Of a stretch of 64,000 nt of DNA, positions 43,672-50,579 are shown piece after piece. The notes under the pieces are model-generated. The model had not been told where the DNA came from. It ran no database searches and saw only the letters and a program-made list of their open reading frames with translations. The stretch's first letter is position 1. Each line of letters opens with the position of its first letter. The stretch comes from Vulcanimicrobiota bacterium (GTDB taxonomy: Bacteria > Vulcanimicrobiota > Vulcanimicrobiia > Vulcanimicrobiales > Vulcanimicrobiaceae), in assembly GCA_027452165.1 (NCBI GenBank), contig DAIDGX010000003.1:124001-188000 (forward strand). Direction: 5' to 3'. Both the position numbers and the translations under genes were made by a program.

Positions 43672-44040
43672 TTACTTGATCTCGACCTTGGCGCCGGCTT
43701 CTTCGAGCTTCTTCTTGATGCTCTCGGCTTCGTCTTTGTTGATGCCTTCTTTGACGGCCTTGGGTGCGCTCTCGACGAAGGCCTTCGCCTCGGTGAGGCC
43801 GAGGTTCGTGATCTCGCGCACGGCCTTGATGACCTTGATCTTCTCGGCGCCCGCATCCGCGAGCACGACGTCGAATTCGGTCTTCTCGGCGGCCGGAGCG
43901 GCGGCGGCGGACGGGGCCGCCATCATCATTGCGGGCGCGGCCGCGCTGACGCCGTACTTCTCTTCGAGCTGCTTGACGAGGTCCGCGAGCTCGAGAACGG
44001 TGAGCTTATCGATCTTTTCGATGAGTTCGGCAACTGCCAT
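43672..44040 (-). CDS. rplL: Ribosomal protein L7/L12
   Basis: A 122-residue stalk protein: N-terminal dimerisation helix ([31 protein letters not shown]), an Ala/Met hinge, and the C-terminal domain [35 protein letters not shown]. It binds L10 and recruits translation factors. It lies 18 bases after rplJ. rpoB, which often follows, is not in this stretch. Confidence 0.98.
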   Translation of the reverse strand: MAVAELIEKIDKLTVLELADLVKQLEEKYGVSAAAPAMMMAAPSAAAAPAAEKTEFDVVLADAGAEKIKVIKAVREITNLGLTEAKAFVESAPKAVKEGINKDEAESIKKKLEEAGAKVEIK

Positions 44041-44058
44041 GATACTAGTGATTCTCCT

Positions 44059-44592
44059 TTAAGCGTTCGAACCCGCGGCTTCTTTTTGCTCGCGGATGGC
44101 GTTGAGCACACGGACGAGTCCGCTCTGATTGCCCGAAAGCACGGTGACGAGACCGCGCAGCGGGCTTGCAAGCGTACCGACGAGTTTGGCGATGAGTTCC
44201 GGCTTCGGCGGAAGCGCTGCAAGCACTTCGACCTGCTTGGCATCGACGAGTTGCCCGTCGATGTACGCAGCCTTGATTCCAAGTTTCTTGGAATCGTCGG
44301 CGAATTGTTTGATCGCTTTTGCGGGTGCAACGGGATCGTTGCCGGCAAAAACGATGCCGGTCGGGCCGTGAAGGTACGATTCGAGTTTGCTCGCGATATC
44401 TTCACCCGCGGCAATCTTGAAGAGCGTGTTCTTCACAACGGCGTACGTGTTGCCGTCTTTGCGCAGCTCGCCGCGGAATTTCGTGATCTCATCCACGGTG
44501 AGGCCGGCGAAGTCGGTCAAAAACACGTTCGGCGTCTCGGCGAGCCGATCGCGTAACTCTTGAACCGCGGCTTCTTTACGTGCGGTTGGCAT
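44059..44592 (-). CDS. rplJ: Ribosomal protein L10
   Basis: A 177-residue protein with the L10 start (RKEAAVQELRDRLAETPNVFLTDFAGLTVDEITKFRGELRK) and AVVKNTLFKIAA; the C-terminal helix holds the L7/L12 binding region. It is separated from rplA by about 2.7 kb of plus-strand genes, so the usual rplKAJL operon is split here. Confidence 0.97.
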   Translation of the reverse strand: MPTARKEAAVQELRDRLAETPNVFLTDFAGLTVDEITKFRGELRKDGNTYAVVKNTLFKIAAGEDIASKLESYLHGPTGIVFAGNDPVAPAKAIKQFADDSKKLGIKAAYIDGQLVDAKQVEVLAALPPKPELIAKLVGTLASPLRGLVTVLSGNQSGLVRVLNAIREQKEAAGSNA

Positions 44593-44616
44593 TGACGTTG
44601 TGTCGCTTTCTTAGCA

Positions 44617-44650
44617 TGAAAAAAGCGCTCCATCCGTCCGGAGGGCGCTT
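44617..44650 (-). terminator. Hairpin with T run in the rplJ leader
   Basis: AAGCGC (44645-44650 side) and GCGCTT pair around TCC/GGA, followed on the minus strand by TTTTTTCATG, 25 bases before the rplJ ATG. It could be an attenuator in the L10 leader (L10 autoregulation acts on this leader in other bacteria) or the end of an upstream transcript. I could not make out the L10 kink-turn. Confidence 0.6.
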
Positions 44651-44681
44651 CACGTCGGCAACGTCAAGCGACACGTCTCGT

Positions 44682-44708
44682 GTCATCCTGAACTTGTCGA
44701 AGGACGAA
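44682..44708. repeat. REP-like interspersed motif
   Basis: The sequence contains TCCTGAACTTGTCGAAGGAC, a close variant of the CCTGAGCTTGTCGAAGG imperfect palindrome that is scattered between genes in many bacterial genomes. It lies in the 250-base gap between rplJ and the carbonic anhydrase gene. The rest of that gap shows small GC hairpins only. Confidence 0.45.
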
Positions 44709-44845
44709 CGCACCTCGGTAGTCCCCTTGCGGGATTAAGGCCTGACGGCCAACTACGGTCTTCGGAGCCGTCGCACAGAATAGCACGGGTCACCCCAGCT
44801 GCGCAAGCCAAGAGGTCGCCCCTGCACGGCAGCGAACACGCCCGC

Positions 44846-45520
44846 ATGCGCTATGGACGACGCGAATTCCTCACCGCTGCCGCCTTGGGCTTCACGGCGC
44901 TGGCAACCCCAGCCCGGACGCTTGCCATGCCCGCGCGAGCGGCACACTCCCTACGCGAGCTTCTCGCCGGCAACGCCCGCTTCGTCGCGGACAGGGCCGC
45001 GTGCCCGCCACTTACCGCGCGGCGCTTGGAGCTTGCCCGCGGACAAGAGCCCTTCGCGATCATCGTGAGCTGCTCGGACTCCCGCGTGCCGGTCGAGACG
45101 ATCTTCGATCAACCTCCGGGCAACATCTTCGGCGTCCGCGTTGCAGGGAATTTCGTTGACGAGCATGGCCTCGGTTCGATCGAGTACGCGATCGCGGCTC
45201 TGCACGCATCCCTGATTTTCGTACTCGGCCACACCGCCTGCGGAGCCGTGAAAGCCGCGGTCGAGTATGTCGAGAAGGGCACTAAGCAGCCCGGTCACAT
45301 CCAGAGTCTCGTGGAGGCGATCGCCCCGGCCGCACGCGCAAGCGAGCCGGGCGACACGCGCGGGTGGATCGCGCGTGCCACCGAAGGCAACGTCCACGAT
45401 ACCATCGCCGCGCTTGCGCGACGCTCGACCATCGTTGCGACCGGACTGCGTGACGAAAAGCTCGCGATCGCCGGCGGTGTGTACGATCTCCATAGCGGAA
45501 GAGTCGAGATCGTCGCGTAG
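44846..45520 (+). CDS. Tat-exported beta-class carbonic anhydrase
   Basis: A 224-residue enzyme for CO2/bicarbonate interconversion. The N-terminus RYGRREFLTAAALGFTALA is a twin-arginine type signal, so this copy is probably periplasmic. The catalytic core has the zinc ligands C76 (SCSDSR with D78 and R80), H129 and C132 (GHTACGAV). A second beta-class copy follows 12 bases later; the two cores are very similar (ETIFDQPPGN in both), suggesting tandem duplication with different cellular location. Confidence 0.93.
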   Translation: MRYGRREFLTAAALGFTALATPARTLAMPARAAHSLRELLAGNARFVADRAACPPLTARRLELARGQEPFAIIVSCSDSRVPVETIFDQPPGNIFGVRVAGNFVDEHGLGSIEYAIAALHASLIFVLGHTACGAVKAAVEYVEKGTKQPGHIQSLVEAIAPAARASEPGDTRGWIARATEGNVHDTIAALARRSTIVATGLRDEKLAIAGGVYDLHSGRVEIVA

Positions 45521-45532
45521 AACTACGCGCGC

Positions 45533-46171
45533 ATGCCGCACCGCCGTCCATCTACCCCCGACCATGCCTTCACCCTGCTGCGCGAGGGTAACGAGCGTTT
45601 CGTGAGCGGCAAGCCGCTTGCACCGCAGCCCTCTGCCGAGCGCATCGAGCTCGCGAGCGGGCAATCGCCGTACGCGGTGATCCTCGGATGCTCGGACTCC
45701 CGCGTGCCGATCGAGACGATCTTCGATCAGCCGCCGGGGAACCTGTTCGTCGCGAGGGTGGCCGGCAACATCGTGAGCGCCGAGGGGATCGCAACGATCG
45801 AATACGGGGTCGAGGTCCTCGGTGCTATGGTCGTCCTCGTGCTCGGACACTCCGCCTGCGGCGCGGTCCTAGCGGCGATGCAGCACGTCGAGGGCGCGAA
45901 CACCTTTCCCGGACATATCGGCCTGCTCGCCGAGGCGATCGCCCCCGCGGCCGAGCGCGCCCACACGCAACCCGGCGACTGGTACGCAAACGCGATCGCG
46001 GAGAATGCCCGCGCCTGCGCCGCCGAGATCCCGCGGCGGTCGGAGGTGATCCGCGACGCGATCGAGCAGCGCGGCATCCGCATCGCAAGCGCGGTGTACG
46101 ACCTCCACACCGGCCACGTCGAGTTTGCCGGCGTGCGCTCCGCCAGCCACGCGCGCGCTACGTCCGGCTAA
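45533..46171 (+). CDS. Cytoplasmic beta-class carbonic anhydrase
   Basis: A 212-residue paralogue of the preceding gene without a signal peptide. Zinc ligands are C53 (GCSDSR, D55 and R57), H106 and C109 (GHSACGAV). It follows in the same direction after 12 bases, so both are likely co-transcribed. One exported and one cytoplasmic enzyme would equilibrate CO2 across the envelope; that role is inference. Confidence 0.92.
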   Translation: MPHRRPSTPDHAFTLLREGNERFVSGKPLAPQPSAERIELASGQSPYAVILGCSDSRVPIETIFDQPPGNLFVARVAGNIVSAEGIATIEYGVEVLGAMVVLVLGHSACGAVLAAMQHVEGANTFPGHIGLLAEAIAPAAERAHTQPGDWYANAIAENARACAAEIPRRSEVIRDAIEQRGIRIASAVYDLHTGHVEFAGVRSASHARATSG

Positions 46172-46222
46172 GTACATTTTGCCTCCTGGCGCGAATACGG
46201 CATTCCCGTTAAGCTTCGGTTA

Positions 46223-46241
46223 AGGGTACTGTCGGTACCCT
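46223..46241. promoter_or_regulatory. Inverted repeat upstream of the EXORDIUM-like gene
   Basis: AGGGTAC (46223-46229) and GTACCCT (46235-46241) form a 7-bp inverted repeat with a five-base centre, ten bases before the ribosome site of the next gene. It could be an operator or a leader hairpin. No -10/-35 pair stands out. Confidence 0.35.
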
Positions 46242-46260
46242 GCTGTAAGTGGAGGTTTAT

Positions 46261-47223
46261 TTGCGCCCTCTCTCTATGCGATTGCTTCCGGCCGTCGTTG
46301 CGGCCTCGCTCCTTGCCGCCTGCAGCGGTAACGGTGGTTCGACCCTCCCGAATACGCTCACACCGCAGGCCAACGGCTTCACGCCGACCGGCCAATTCAC
46401 CGCGGTCGATGATGCATCTCAGACGATCTACTTCATGCCGACGATGGCCGCGTTCAGCGCGACCGGCGGCCACGTTACGCCGATGGGCAAGCGCTCCGGC
46501 TCGAGCGGCGGCAACCTGAACTACGGCGGCGGTCCGATCCAAACGGCCCCGAAGACCTACGTCGTGTACTGGGGCTCGGCCTGGAACGGCAGCGGCGACC
46601 CAGACGGCGTCAAAGCCTATCTGAACAACTTCCTCTCGCATGTCGGCGGAACGACGTGGAACGCGACGGTAACGCAATACTATCAGAAGAACCCGTCGGC
46701 GAACGTCGGCAACCCGTCGGGCAATTTCGGCGGATCGTACGTCGATACGTCGAGCAGCCCGCCGAAGAGCCCCTCGCAGAGTCAAATGGCAGCTGAAGCA
46801 GCGAAAGCCGCTGCGCACTTCGGTAATTATTCGGTGAGCGCGCAGTACATCGTTGCGATGCCGCACGGCATCTCGCCCTCGGGCTTCAAGCGCAGCTACT
46901 GTGCCTATCACTCCTCCACCTCGGCCAGCGGCGGCACGATCTCGTGGACGAACCTTCCGTACCTTCCCGACGCGGGCTCGGGCTGCGGCGCCGGTTCGGT
47001 AACGGGTAGCGTCCTCGACGGCGTCTCGATCGTCGAAGGGCACGAGATGGCCGAATCCGAGACCGATCCGCATCCGAGCAGCGGCTGGACCGATTCATCG
47101 GGCGCGGAGATCGGCGATAAGTGCGCGTGGGTCAATCTGCAGAACACCGACCTGAACGGCACCTACTTCCCGACGCAACCGCTGTGGAGCAACGCCAGCA
47201 GCAGCTGCGTGCAGAGCTACTAA
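46261..47223 (+). CDS. Lipoprotein with EXORDIUM-like domain and GHExAE motif
   Basis: About 320 residues from TTG 46261, chosen because GGAGG lies five bases upstream; GTG 46249 would include the ribosome site itself. A lipoprotein signal (LLPAVVAASLLAACSG) is followed by TYVVYWGSAWNG, WNATVTQYYQ, and the C-terminal VEGHEMAESETDPHPSSGW with EIGDKCAW. The YYG-like, GHE-x-AE-x-x-(T/S)(D/N)P and EIGD-x-C order resembles plant EXORDIUM/PHI-1 proteins. The HExxxE pattern hints at a metal site, but activity is unknown. Confidence 0.72.
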   Translation: MRPLSMRLLPAVVAASLLAACSGNGGSTLPNTLTPQANGFTPTGQFTAVDDASQTIYFMPTMAAFSATGGHVTPMGKRSGSSGGNLNYGGGPIQTAPKTYVVYWGSAWNGSGDPDGVKAYLNNFLSHVGGTTWNATVTQYYQKNPSANVGNPSGNFGGSYVDTSSSPPKSPSQSQMAAEAAKAAAHFGNYSVSAQYIVAMPHGISPSGFKRSYCAYHSSTSASGGTISWTNLPYLPDAGSGCGAGSVTGSVLDGVSIVEGHEMAESETDPHPSSGWTDSSGAEIGDKCAWVNLQNTDLNGTYFPTQPLWSNASSSCVQSY

Positions 47224-47254
47224 CGCGCAAACGCGCACTCGCACACGCGGCGAG

Positions 47255-47298
47255 AACGAAAGAGGCCCCCGGTCGAGCGACCGGGGGCCTCTTTCGTT
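47255..47298. terminator. Bidirectional 20-bp hairpin terminator
   Basis: A perfect 20-bp stem (47255-47274 with 47279-47298, loop GAGC) with AAAG on one side and CTTTCGTTT on the other. It serves the plus-strand lipoprotein gene and the minus-strand rplA, which converge here. Confidence 0.9.
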
Positions 47299-47316
47299 TG
47301 GCTAACGCTTTGACGC

Positions 47317-48018
47317 TTACGCGGTCACGCGCGCGCGGCTCGGATCGACCTTGACACCGGGGCCCATCGTGCTCGTGAGCGTGATGCTCTTGATATACGT
47401 ACCCTTCGCTGCCGCCGGCTTAGCACGAACGATCGCGTCGAGTAGCGTGTTCACGTTCTCCAGCAGTTGATTCGCATCGAACTGCGACTTGCCGACGATC
47501 GTGTGGATGATCGCCGTTTTGTCGAGGCGGAACTCCACCTTACCAGCCTTGATGTCGCGGATCGCGCCCGCGATGTTCGCCGAGACGGTACCGGCTTTCG
47601 GGTTCGGCATCTTCTGCGCGAGAATACGGCCGAGCTCCTTACCGACGAGCGCCATCATATCCGGCGTCGCGACTGCGACGTCGAACTCGGTGAATCCGCC
47701 CTTGAGCTTATCGATCAGATCCTGATCGCCAACGTGATCGGCGCCGGCATCCTGCGCAGCTTTAGCGTTGTCGCCCTTGGCGAATGCGATCACACGCACG
47801 GTGCGGCCCGTGCCGTGCGGCAGCAACACCGTACCGCGCACGTTCTGATCGCTCTTCTTCGGATCGACGCCCAAGCGAATGTGAATCTCGACCGTCTCGT
47901 TGAACTTCGCGTTCGCGTTCTTCTTCACGAGATCGATCGCTTCGACCGGCGCAAAGAGCGCCTTCTTGTCGTAGTTGGCTGCCAGCGTCTTATAACGTTT
48001 ACCGTGATGCTGTGGCAT
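47317..48018 (-). CDS. rplA: Ribosomal protein L1
   Basis: A 233-residue protein with the L1 start ([41 protein letters not shown]) and the RNA-binding region around [22 protein letters not shown]. In many bacteria L1 represses its own operon by binding the rplK leader. It shares one base with the rplK stop. Confidence 0.97.
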   Translation of the reverse strand: MPQHHGKRYKTLAANYDKKALFAPVEAIDLVKKNANAKFNETVEIHIRLGVDPKKSDQNVRGTVLLPHGTGRTVRVIAFAKGDNAKAAQDAGADHVGDQDLIDKLKGGFTEFDVAVATPDMMALVGKELGRILAQKMPNPKAGTVSANIAGAIRDIKAGKVEFRLDKTAIIHTIVGKSQFDANQLLENVNTLLDAIVRAKPAAAKGTYIKSITLTSTMGPGVKVDPSRARVTA

Positions 48019-48440
48019 TATTCGACCTCCACGCCCATCGAGCGCGCCGTTCCGGCGATGATCTTCTTTGCGGCATCGATGTCATTTGCGTTGATGTCGG
48101 GCATCTTCACCTTCGCGATCTCTTCGAGCTGCGCGTTCGTGAGCTTACCGACCTTGTTCCGATTGGGTTCTTTCGAACCCGAGTCGATCTTCAGCGCCTG
48201 TTTGATCAGGAACGACGCCGGAGGCGTCTTCGTGATAAACGTGAACGTGCGATCTTCAAATACCGTGATCTCGACCGGAATGATCATACCCGCCTGCGAT
48301 GCGGTACGTTCGTTGTACTGCTTGCAGAAGTCCATGATGTTGAGCGAGTACGGGCCGAGTGCGGGACCGATCGGCGGCGCGGGGGTCGCTTTGCCTGCCG
48401 GGATCTGTAGGCCGATCTTGCCTACGACCTTCTTTGCCAT
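48018..48440 (-). CDS. rplK: Ribosomal protein L11
   Basis: A 140-residue protein, [29 protein letters not shown], with [13 protein letters not shown] and the C-terminal rRNA-binding domain ending [14 protein letters not shown]. The start ATG is about 20 bases from paired hairpins (48462-48609), a possible regulatory leader. Normally nusG lies just upstream; here 600 bases intervene. Confidence 0.98.
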   Translation of the reverse strand: MAKKVVGKIGLQIPAGKATPAPPIGPALGPYSLNIMDFCKQYNERTASQAGMIIPVEITVFEDRTFTFITKTPPASFLIKQALKIDSGSKEPNRNKVGKLTNAQLEEIAKVKMPDINANDIDAAKKIIAGTARSMGVEVE

Positions 48441-48461
48441 TGGTTGTCGTCTCCGTTAAAC

Positions 48462-48609
48462 CGAATCGTTTTGATCCGATTCGAACGCTGGAGACGTCCG
48501 CATCTTCGCATCGTGCAAAAACGCTATTGCCGGACCTTTCGCTCCCGCGCATCCTGCGCTCCGCGAGAAGCTCCGAGCCTCCCTCATTCGAATCGGATCG
48601 AACCGATTC
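48462..48609 (-). promoter_or_regulatory. Candidate regulatory leader of rplK with competing pairings
   Basis: Two local hairpins are visible: CGAATCG/CGATTCG (48462-48483) and GAATCGG/CCGATTC (48590-48609). A 13-base segment of the first (48473-48485) is also the exact reverse complement of 48587-48599 in the second, so a long-range stem excludes both local ones. This is the place where L1 binds in many bacteria; mutual exclusion suggests a switch, but no binding site is proven. Confidence 0.45.
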
Positions 48610-48734
48610 TCCCCCCATATTCCGGCTGATCAGGTGTGGGGGTAACCACCTGGCCAAACTCGAGTAGCTTACGGCACGTGATGCACGCTTGTAAAGTGGA
48701 GAGCTCGCATATCGTCACCCCACCATGGAAGCCG

Positions 48735-49035
48735 GTGGCGGAGGCCCGAGCGGGCGTCCCAGGTGGCGGAGGCTCGAGCGGGCTTCGGTGGCCGGGGCTC
48801 TGAGAAATTCGCGAAGCGGGACGGCGAGAGCGGATTTTCAGGCAGCAGCGTTTCTCCTTGGATGGAGCAACGCGGGCATCCCAGGTGGCGGAGGCTCGAG
48901 CGGGCTTCGGTGGCCGGGGCTCTGAGAAATCCGCGAAGCCGGGACGGCGAGAGCGGATTTCTCAGGCAGCAGCGTTTCTCCATGGATGGAAAAACGCGGG
49001 CGTCCCGGCTGCCGAAGCCCGCTCGAGCCTCCGCC
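48735..49035. repeat. Tandem repeat of about 121 bp with inverted end between rplK and nusG
   Basis: A unit beginning AGGTGGCGGAGGCTCGAGCG occurs at 48762 and again at 48883 (period 121), with only scattered differences; a partial related start is seen at 48735. A 24-base core, 48766-48789 and 48887-48910, recurs as an exact reverse complement at 49012-49035, just before the nusG stop. Small open frames across it change frame between copies and look non-coding. The inverted copy could fold with either direct copy and act as a terminator for nusG. Confidence 0.8.
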
Positions 49036-49040
49036 GCCCG

Positions 49041-49730
49041 CTACACCTTTTCGACTTGGAAAAATTCGAGCTCGACCGGGGTTTCGCGGCCGAAGATCGA
49101 GATGAGCGCGCGCAGGCGCTCTTTCTCGGGCTGGATCTCGTCAACGACACCCGTGAAGTCGAAGAACGGGCCGCTCGTGACCTTCACGCGATCGCCCTTG
49201 GCGAAGTCGATCTTGAGCTTGGGCGCTTCGATGCCCATCTGCTTAAGGATCGTCTTAACCTCTTTGTCCTGCAGCGGAACGGGCTTCTCGCCGGGTCCCG
49301 GGCTGCCGACGAAGCCGGTGACACCCTGCGTGTTGCGCACGACGTACCACGACTGGTCGTCCATGATCATCTCGACCAGGACGTAGCCGGGGAAGACCTT
49401 CTTCGGGGTGATCTTGCGCTTGCCGTCCTTGAACTCGACCTCGTCCTCCATCGGGACGAGCACGCGGAAGATCTTGTCCTGCATGCCCATCGAGTGGATA
49501 CGGCGCTCGAGGTTCGCCTTTACCTTGTTCTCGTAACCCGAGTAGGTATGAATGACGAACCACGTGCGGTTGTCTTTTTTTGCTGCCGGACGCTCGCGAA
49601 CGTCGGACTCGGTCGCGGCTTGGGCGGCATCGTCGTCCGCGTCGTACGCAGCCGCGAACGGTCCGTCCTGCATCGCTTGAGCACTCGCGATTGTCTCGTT
49701 GCCGTCGTCGTGTTCGAATTCGGTGGTCAT
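49041..49730 (-). CDS. nusG: Transcription termination/antitermination factor NusG
   Basis: A 229-residue protein. An acidic, non-conserved N-terminal extension of about 55 residues (MTTEFEHDDGNETIAS) precedes the NGN domain (WFVIHTYSGYENKVKANLERRI, FPGYVLVEMIMDD, GVTGFVGSPG) and the C-terminal KOW domain (FAKGDRVKVTSGPFFDFTGVV). It follows secE, as usual. The extension is longer than in E. coli NusG. Confidence 0.97.
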   Translation of the reverse strand: MTTEFEHDDGNETIASAQAMQDGPFAAAYDADDDAAQAATESDVRERPAAKKDNRTWFVIHTYSGYENKVKANLERRIHSMGMQDKIFRVLVPMEDEVEFKDGKRKITPKKVFPGYVLVEMIMDDQSWYVVRNTQGVTGFVGSPGPGEKPVPLQDKEVKTILKQMGIEAPKLKIDFAKGDRVKVTSGPFFDFTGVVDEIQPEKERLRALISIFGRETPVELEFFQVEKV

Positions 49731-49751
49731 GTTAAACGGTGCGCCGGTCCT

Positions 49752-49976
49752 TTACAGGCTCAGCGGATGAAGCAGTTTGAAGACGTAGCCAAACAGCTGG
49801 TCGAGCGCAAAGGTGAAGAGCCCAATCCCGATCACGAGAGCGAGCGTAAGAACCGTTGCCGACACCCACTCGTCGCGGGTCGGCCACGTTACGCGGCGCA
49901 ATTCGGCGATGACGCCGGCAACGAAATCGTTGCGGGCCACCGTCTGCGCGTTCTTCTTTTGCTGGTCGTTCACCAC
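49752..49976 (-). CDS. secE: Preprotein translocase subunit SecE
   Basis: A 74-residue single-helix SecE, with the conserved amphipathic segment VIAELRRVTWPTRDEWVSAT before the membrane helix VLTLALVIGIGLFTFALDQLF. It is part of the SecYEG channel. It lies between tRNA-Trp and nusG. Confidence 0.95.
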   Translation of the reverse strand: MVNDQQKKNAQTVARNDFVAGVIAELRRVTWPTRDEWVSATVLTLALVIGIGLFTFALDQLFGYVFKLLHPLSL

Positions 49977-50001
49977 TCGTCAACTCCACGGAATACTTTG
50001 G

Positions 50002-50074
50002 CAGGGCGGACAGGACTCGAACCTGCAACCGGCGATTTTGGAGACCGCTACTCTACCAATTGAGCTACCGCCCT
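50002..50074 (-). tRNA. tRNA-Trp (anticodon CCA)
   Basis: The minus strand folds as a standard cloverleaf: acceptor AGGGCGG/CCGCCCT, D arm GCTC/GAGT, anticodon loop CTCCAAA with CCA, and T arm GCAGG-TTCGAGT-CCTGT. The discriminator is G, as expected for Trp. CCA is not encoded. It sits between rpmG and secE, a classical location. Confidence 0.95.
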
Positions 50075-50123
50075 ACGCTTTTTGCCCCTGGTTTCGCCAG
50101 AAGCAAAAAACCGATTGCTACGT

Positions 50124-50288
50124 TTACTTGGTCTCGCGATGGGAACGGTGGCAACGGCAGAAGCGGCAATACTTGCTCAGCTCGAGCCGATCCGTCGTCT
50201 TTTGTTTATTCTTCTGCGTGTTGTAATTGCGGCGCTTGCACTCGGTGCATGCCATCACGACCATCACGCGATTCTCTTTTTTCGCCAT
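50124..50288 (-). CDS. rpmG: Ribosomal protein L33
   Basis: A 54-residue protein, [20 protein letters not shown], continuing with NYNTQKNK and ending [14 protein letters not shown]. Two CxxC pairs (C14/C17 and C41/C44) form a zinc ribbon, so it is the zinc-containing type. A tRNA-Trp follows 49 bases downstream. The gene is too short for common ORF cut-offs but unambiguous. Confidence 0.96.
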   Translation of the reverse strand: MAKKENRVMVVMACTECKRRNYNTQKNKQKTTDRLELSKYCRFCRCHRSHRETK

Positions 50289-50308
50289 CTCTTAGCCTAC
50301 CACGAACA

Positions 50309-50334
50309 TAAAGAAAACGGACTCCCGGTCCGTT
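50309..50334 (-). terminator. Terminator between tRNA-Arg and rpmG
   Basis: AACGGAC/GTCCGTT (50316-50322 with 50328-50334) is followed on the minus strand by TTTTCTTTATG. It is only about 20 bases before the rpmG ATG. Upstream, TGTGATAAT resembles an extended -10 element for the transcript entering rpmG, but no good -35 was found. Confidence 0.6.
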
Positions 50335-50459
50335 CAGCTCCGCAAGATTATCACATCCCAACGCCCCAAGCAAGGCCCACCGTCGCTTTCAAGCCGGGTC
50401 CGTTTCGGGCGGCGCCACGGCCGCGCTCCGGGATCGCGAGGCGCCGCGTCGGTACAGTG

Positions 50460-50533
50460 TGCGCTCGGGCGGAATCGAACCGCCAACCTCGGCCTTAGGA
50501 GTGCCTTGCTCTATCCAATTGAGCTACGAGCGC
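50460..50533 (-). tRNA. tRNA-Arg (anticodon CCU)
   Basis: Minus-strand cloverleaf with acceptor GCGCTCG/CGAGCGC, D stem GCTC/GAGC, anticodon loop CTCCTAA (anticodon CCT) and T arm GGCGG-TTCGATT-CCGCC. The anticodon stem has A-G mismatches at both ends and only three central G-C pairs, which is unusual but the rest is standard. The discriminator is A. Confidence 0.9.
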
Positions 50534-50579
50534 CCGCTTCCGTCTCGGAGTTACCCACGCGACGCAGGGCGGCCTTCCC

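Noticed and set aside
48750-49030. Small proteins in the repeat region
   Set aside because: Open frames change phase between repeat copies and consist of repeat-encoded Arg/Gly/Ala runs, so coding is not supported.
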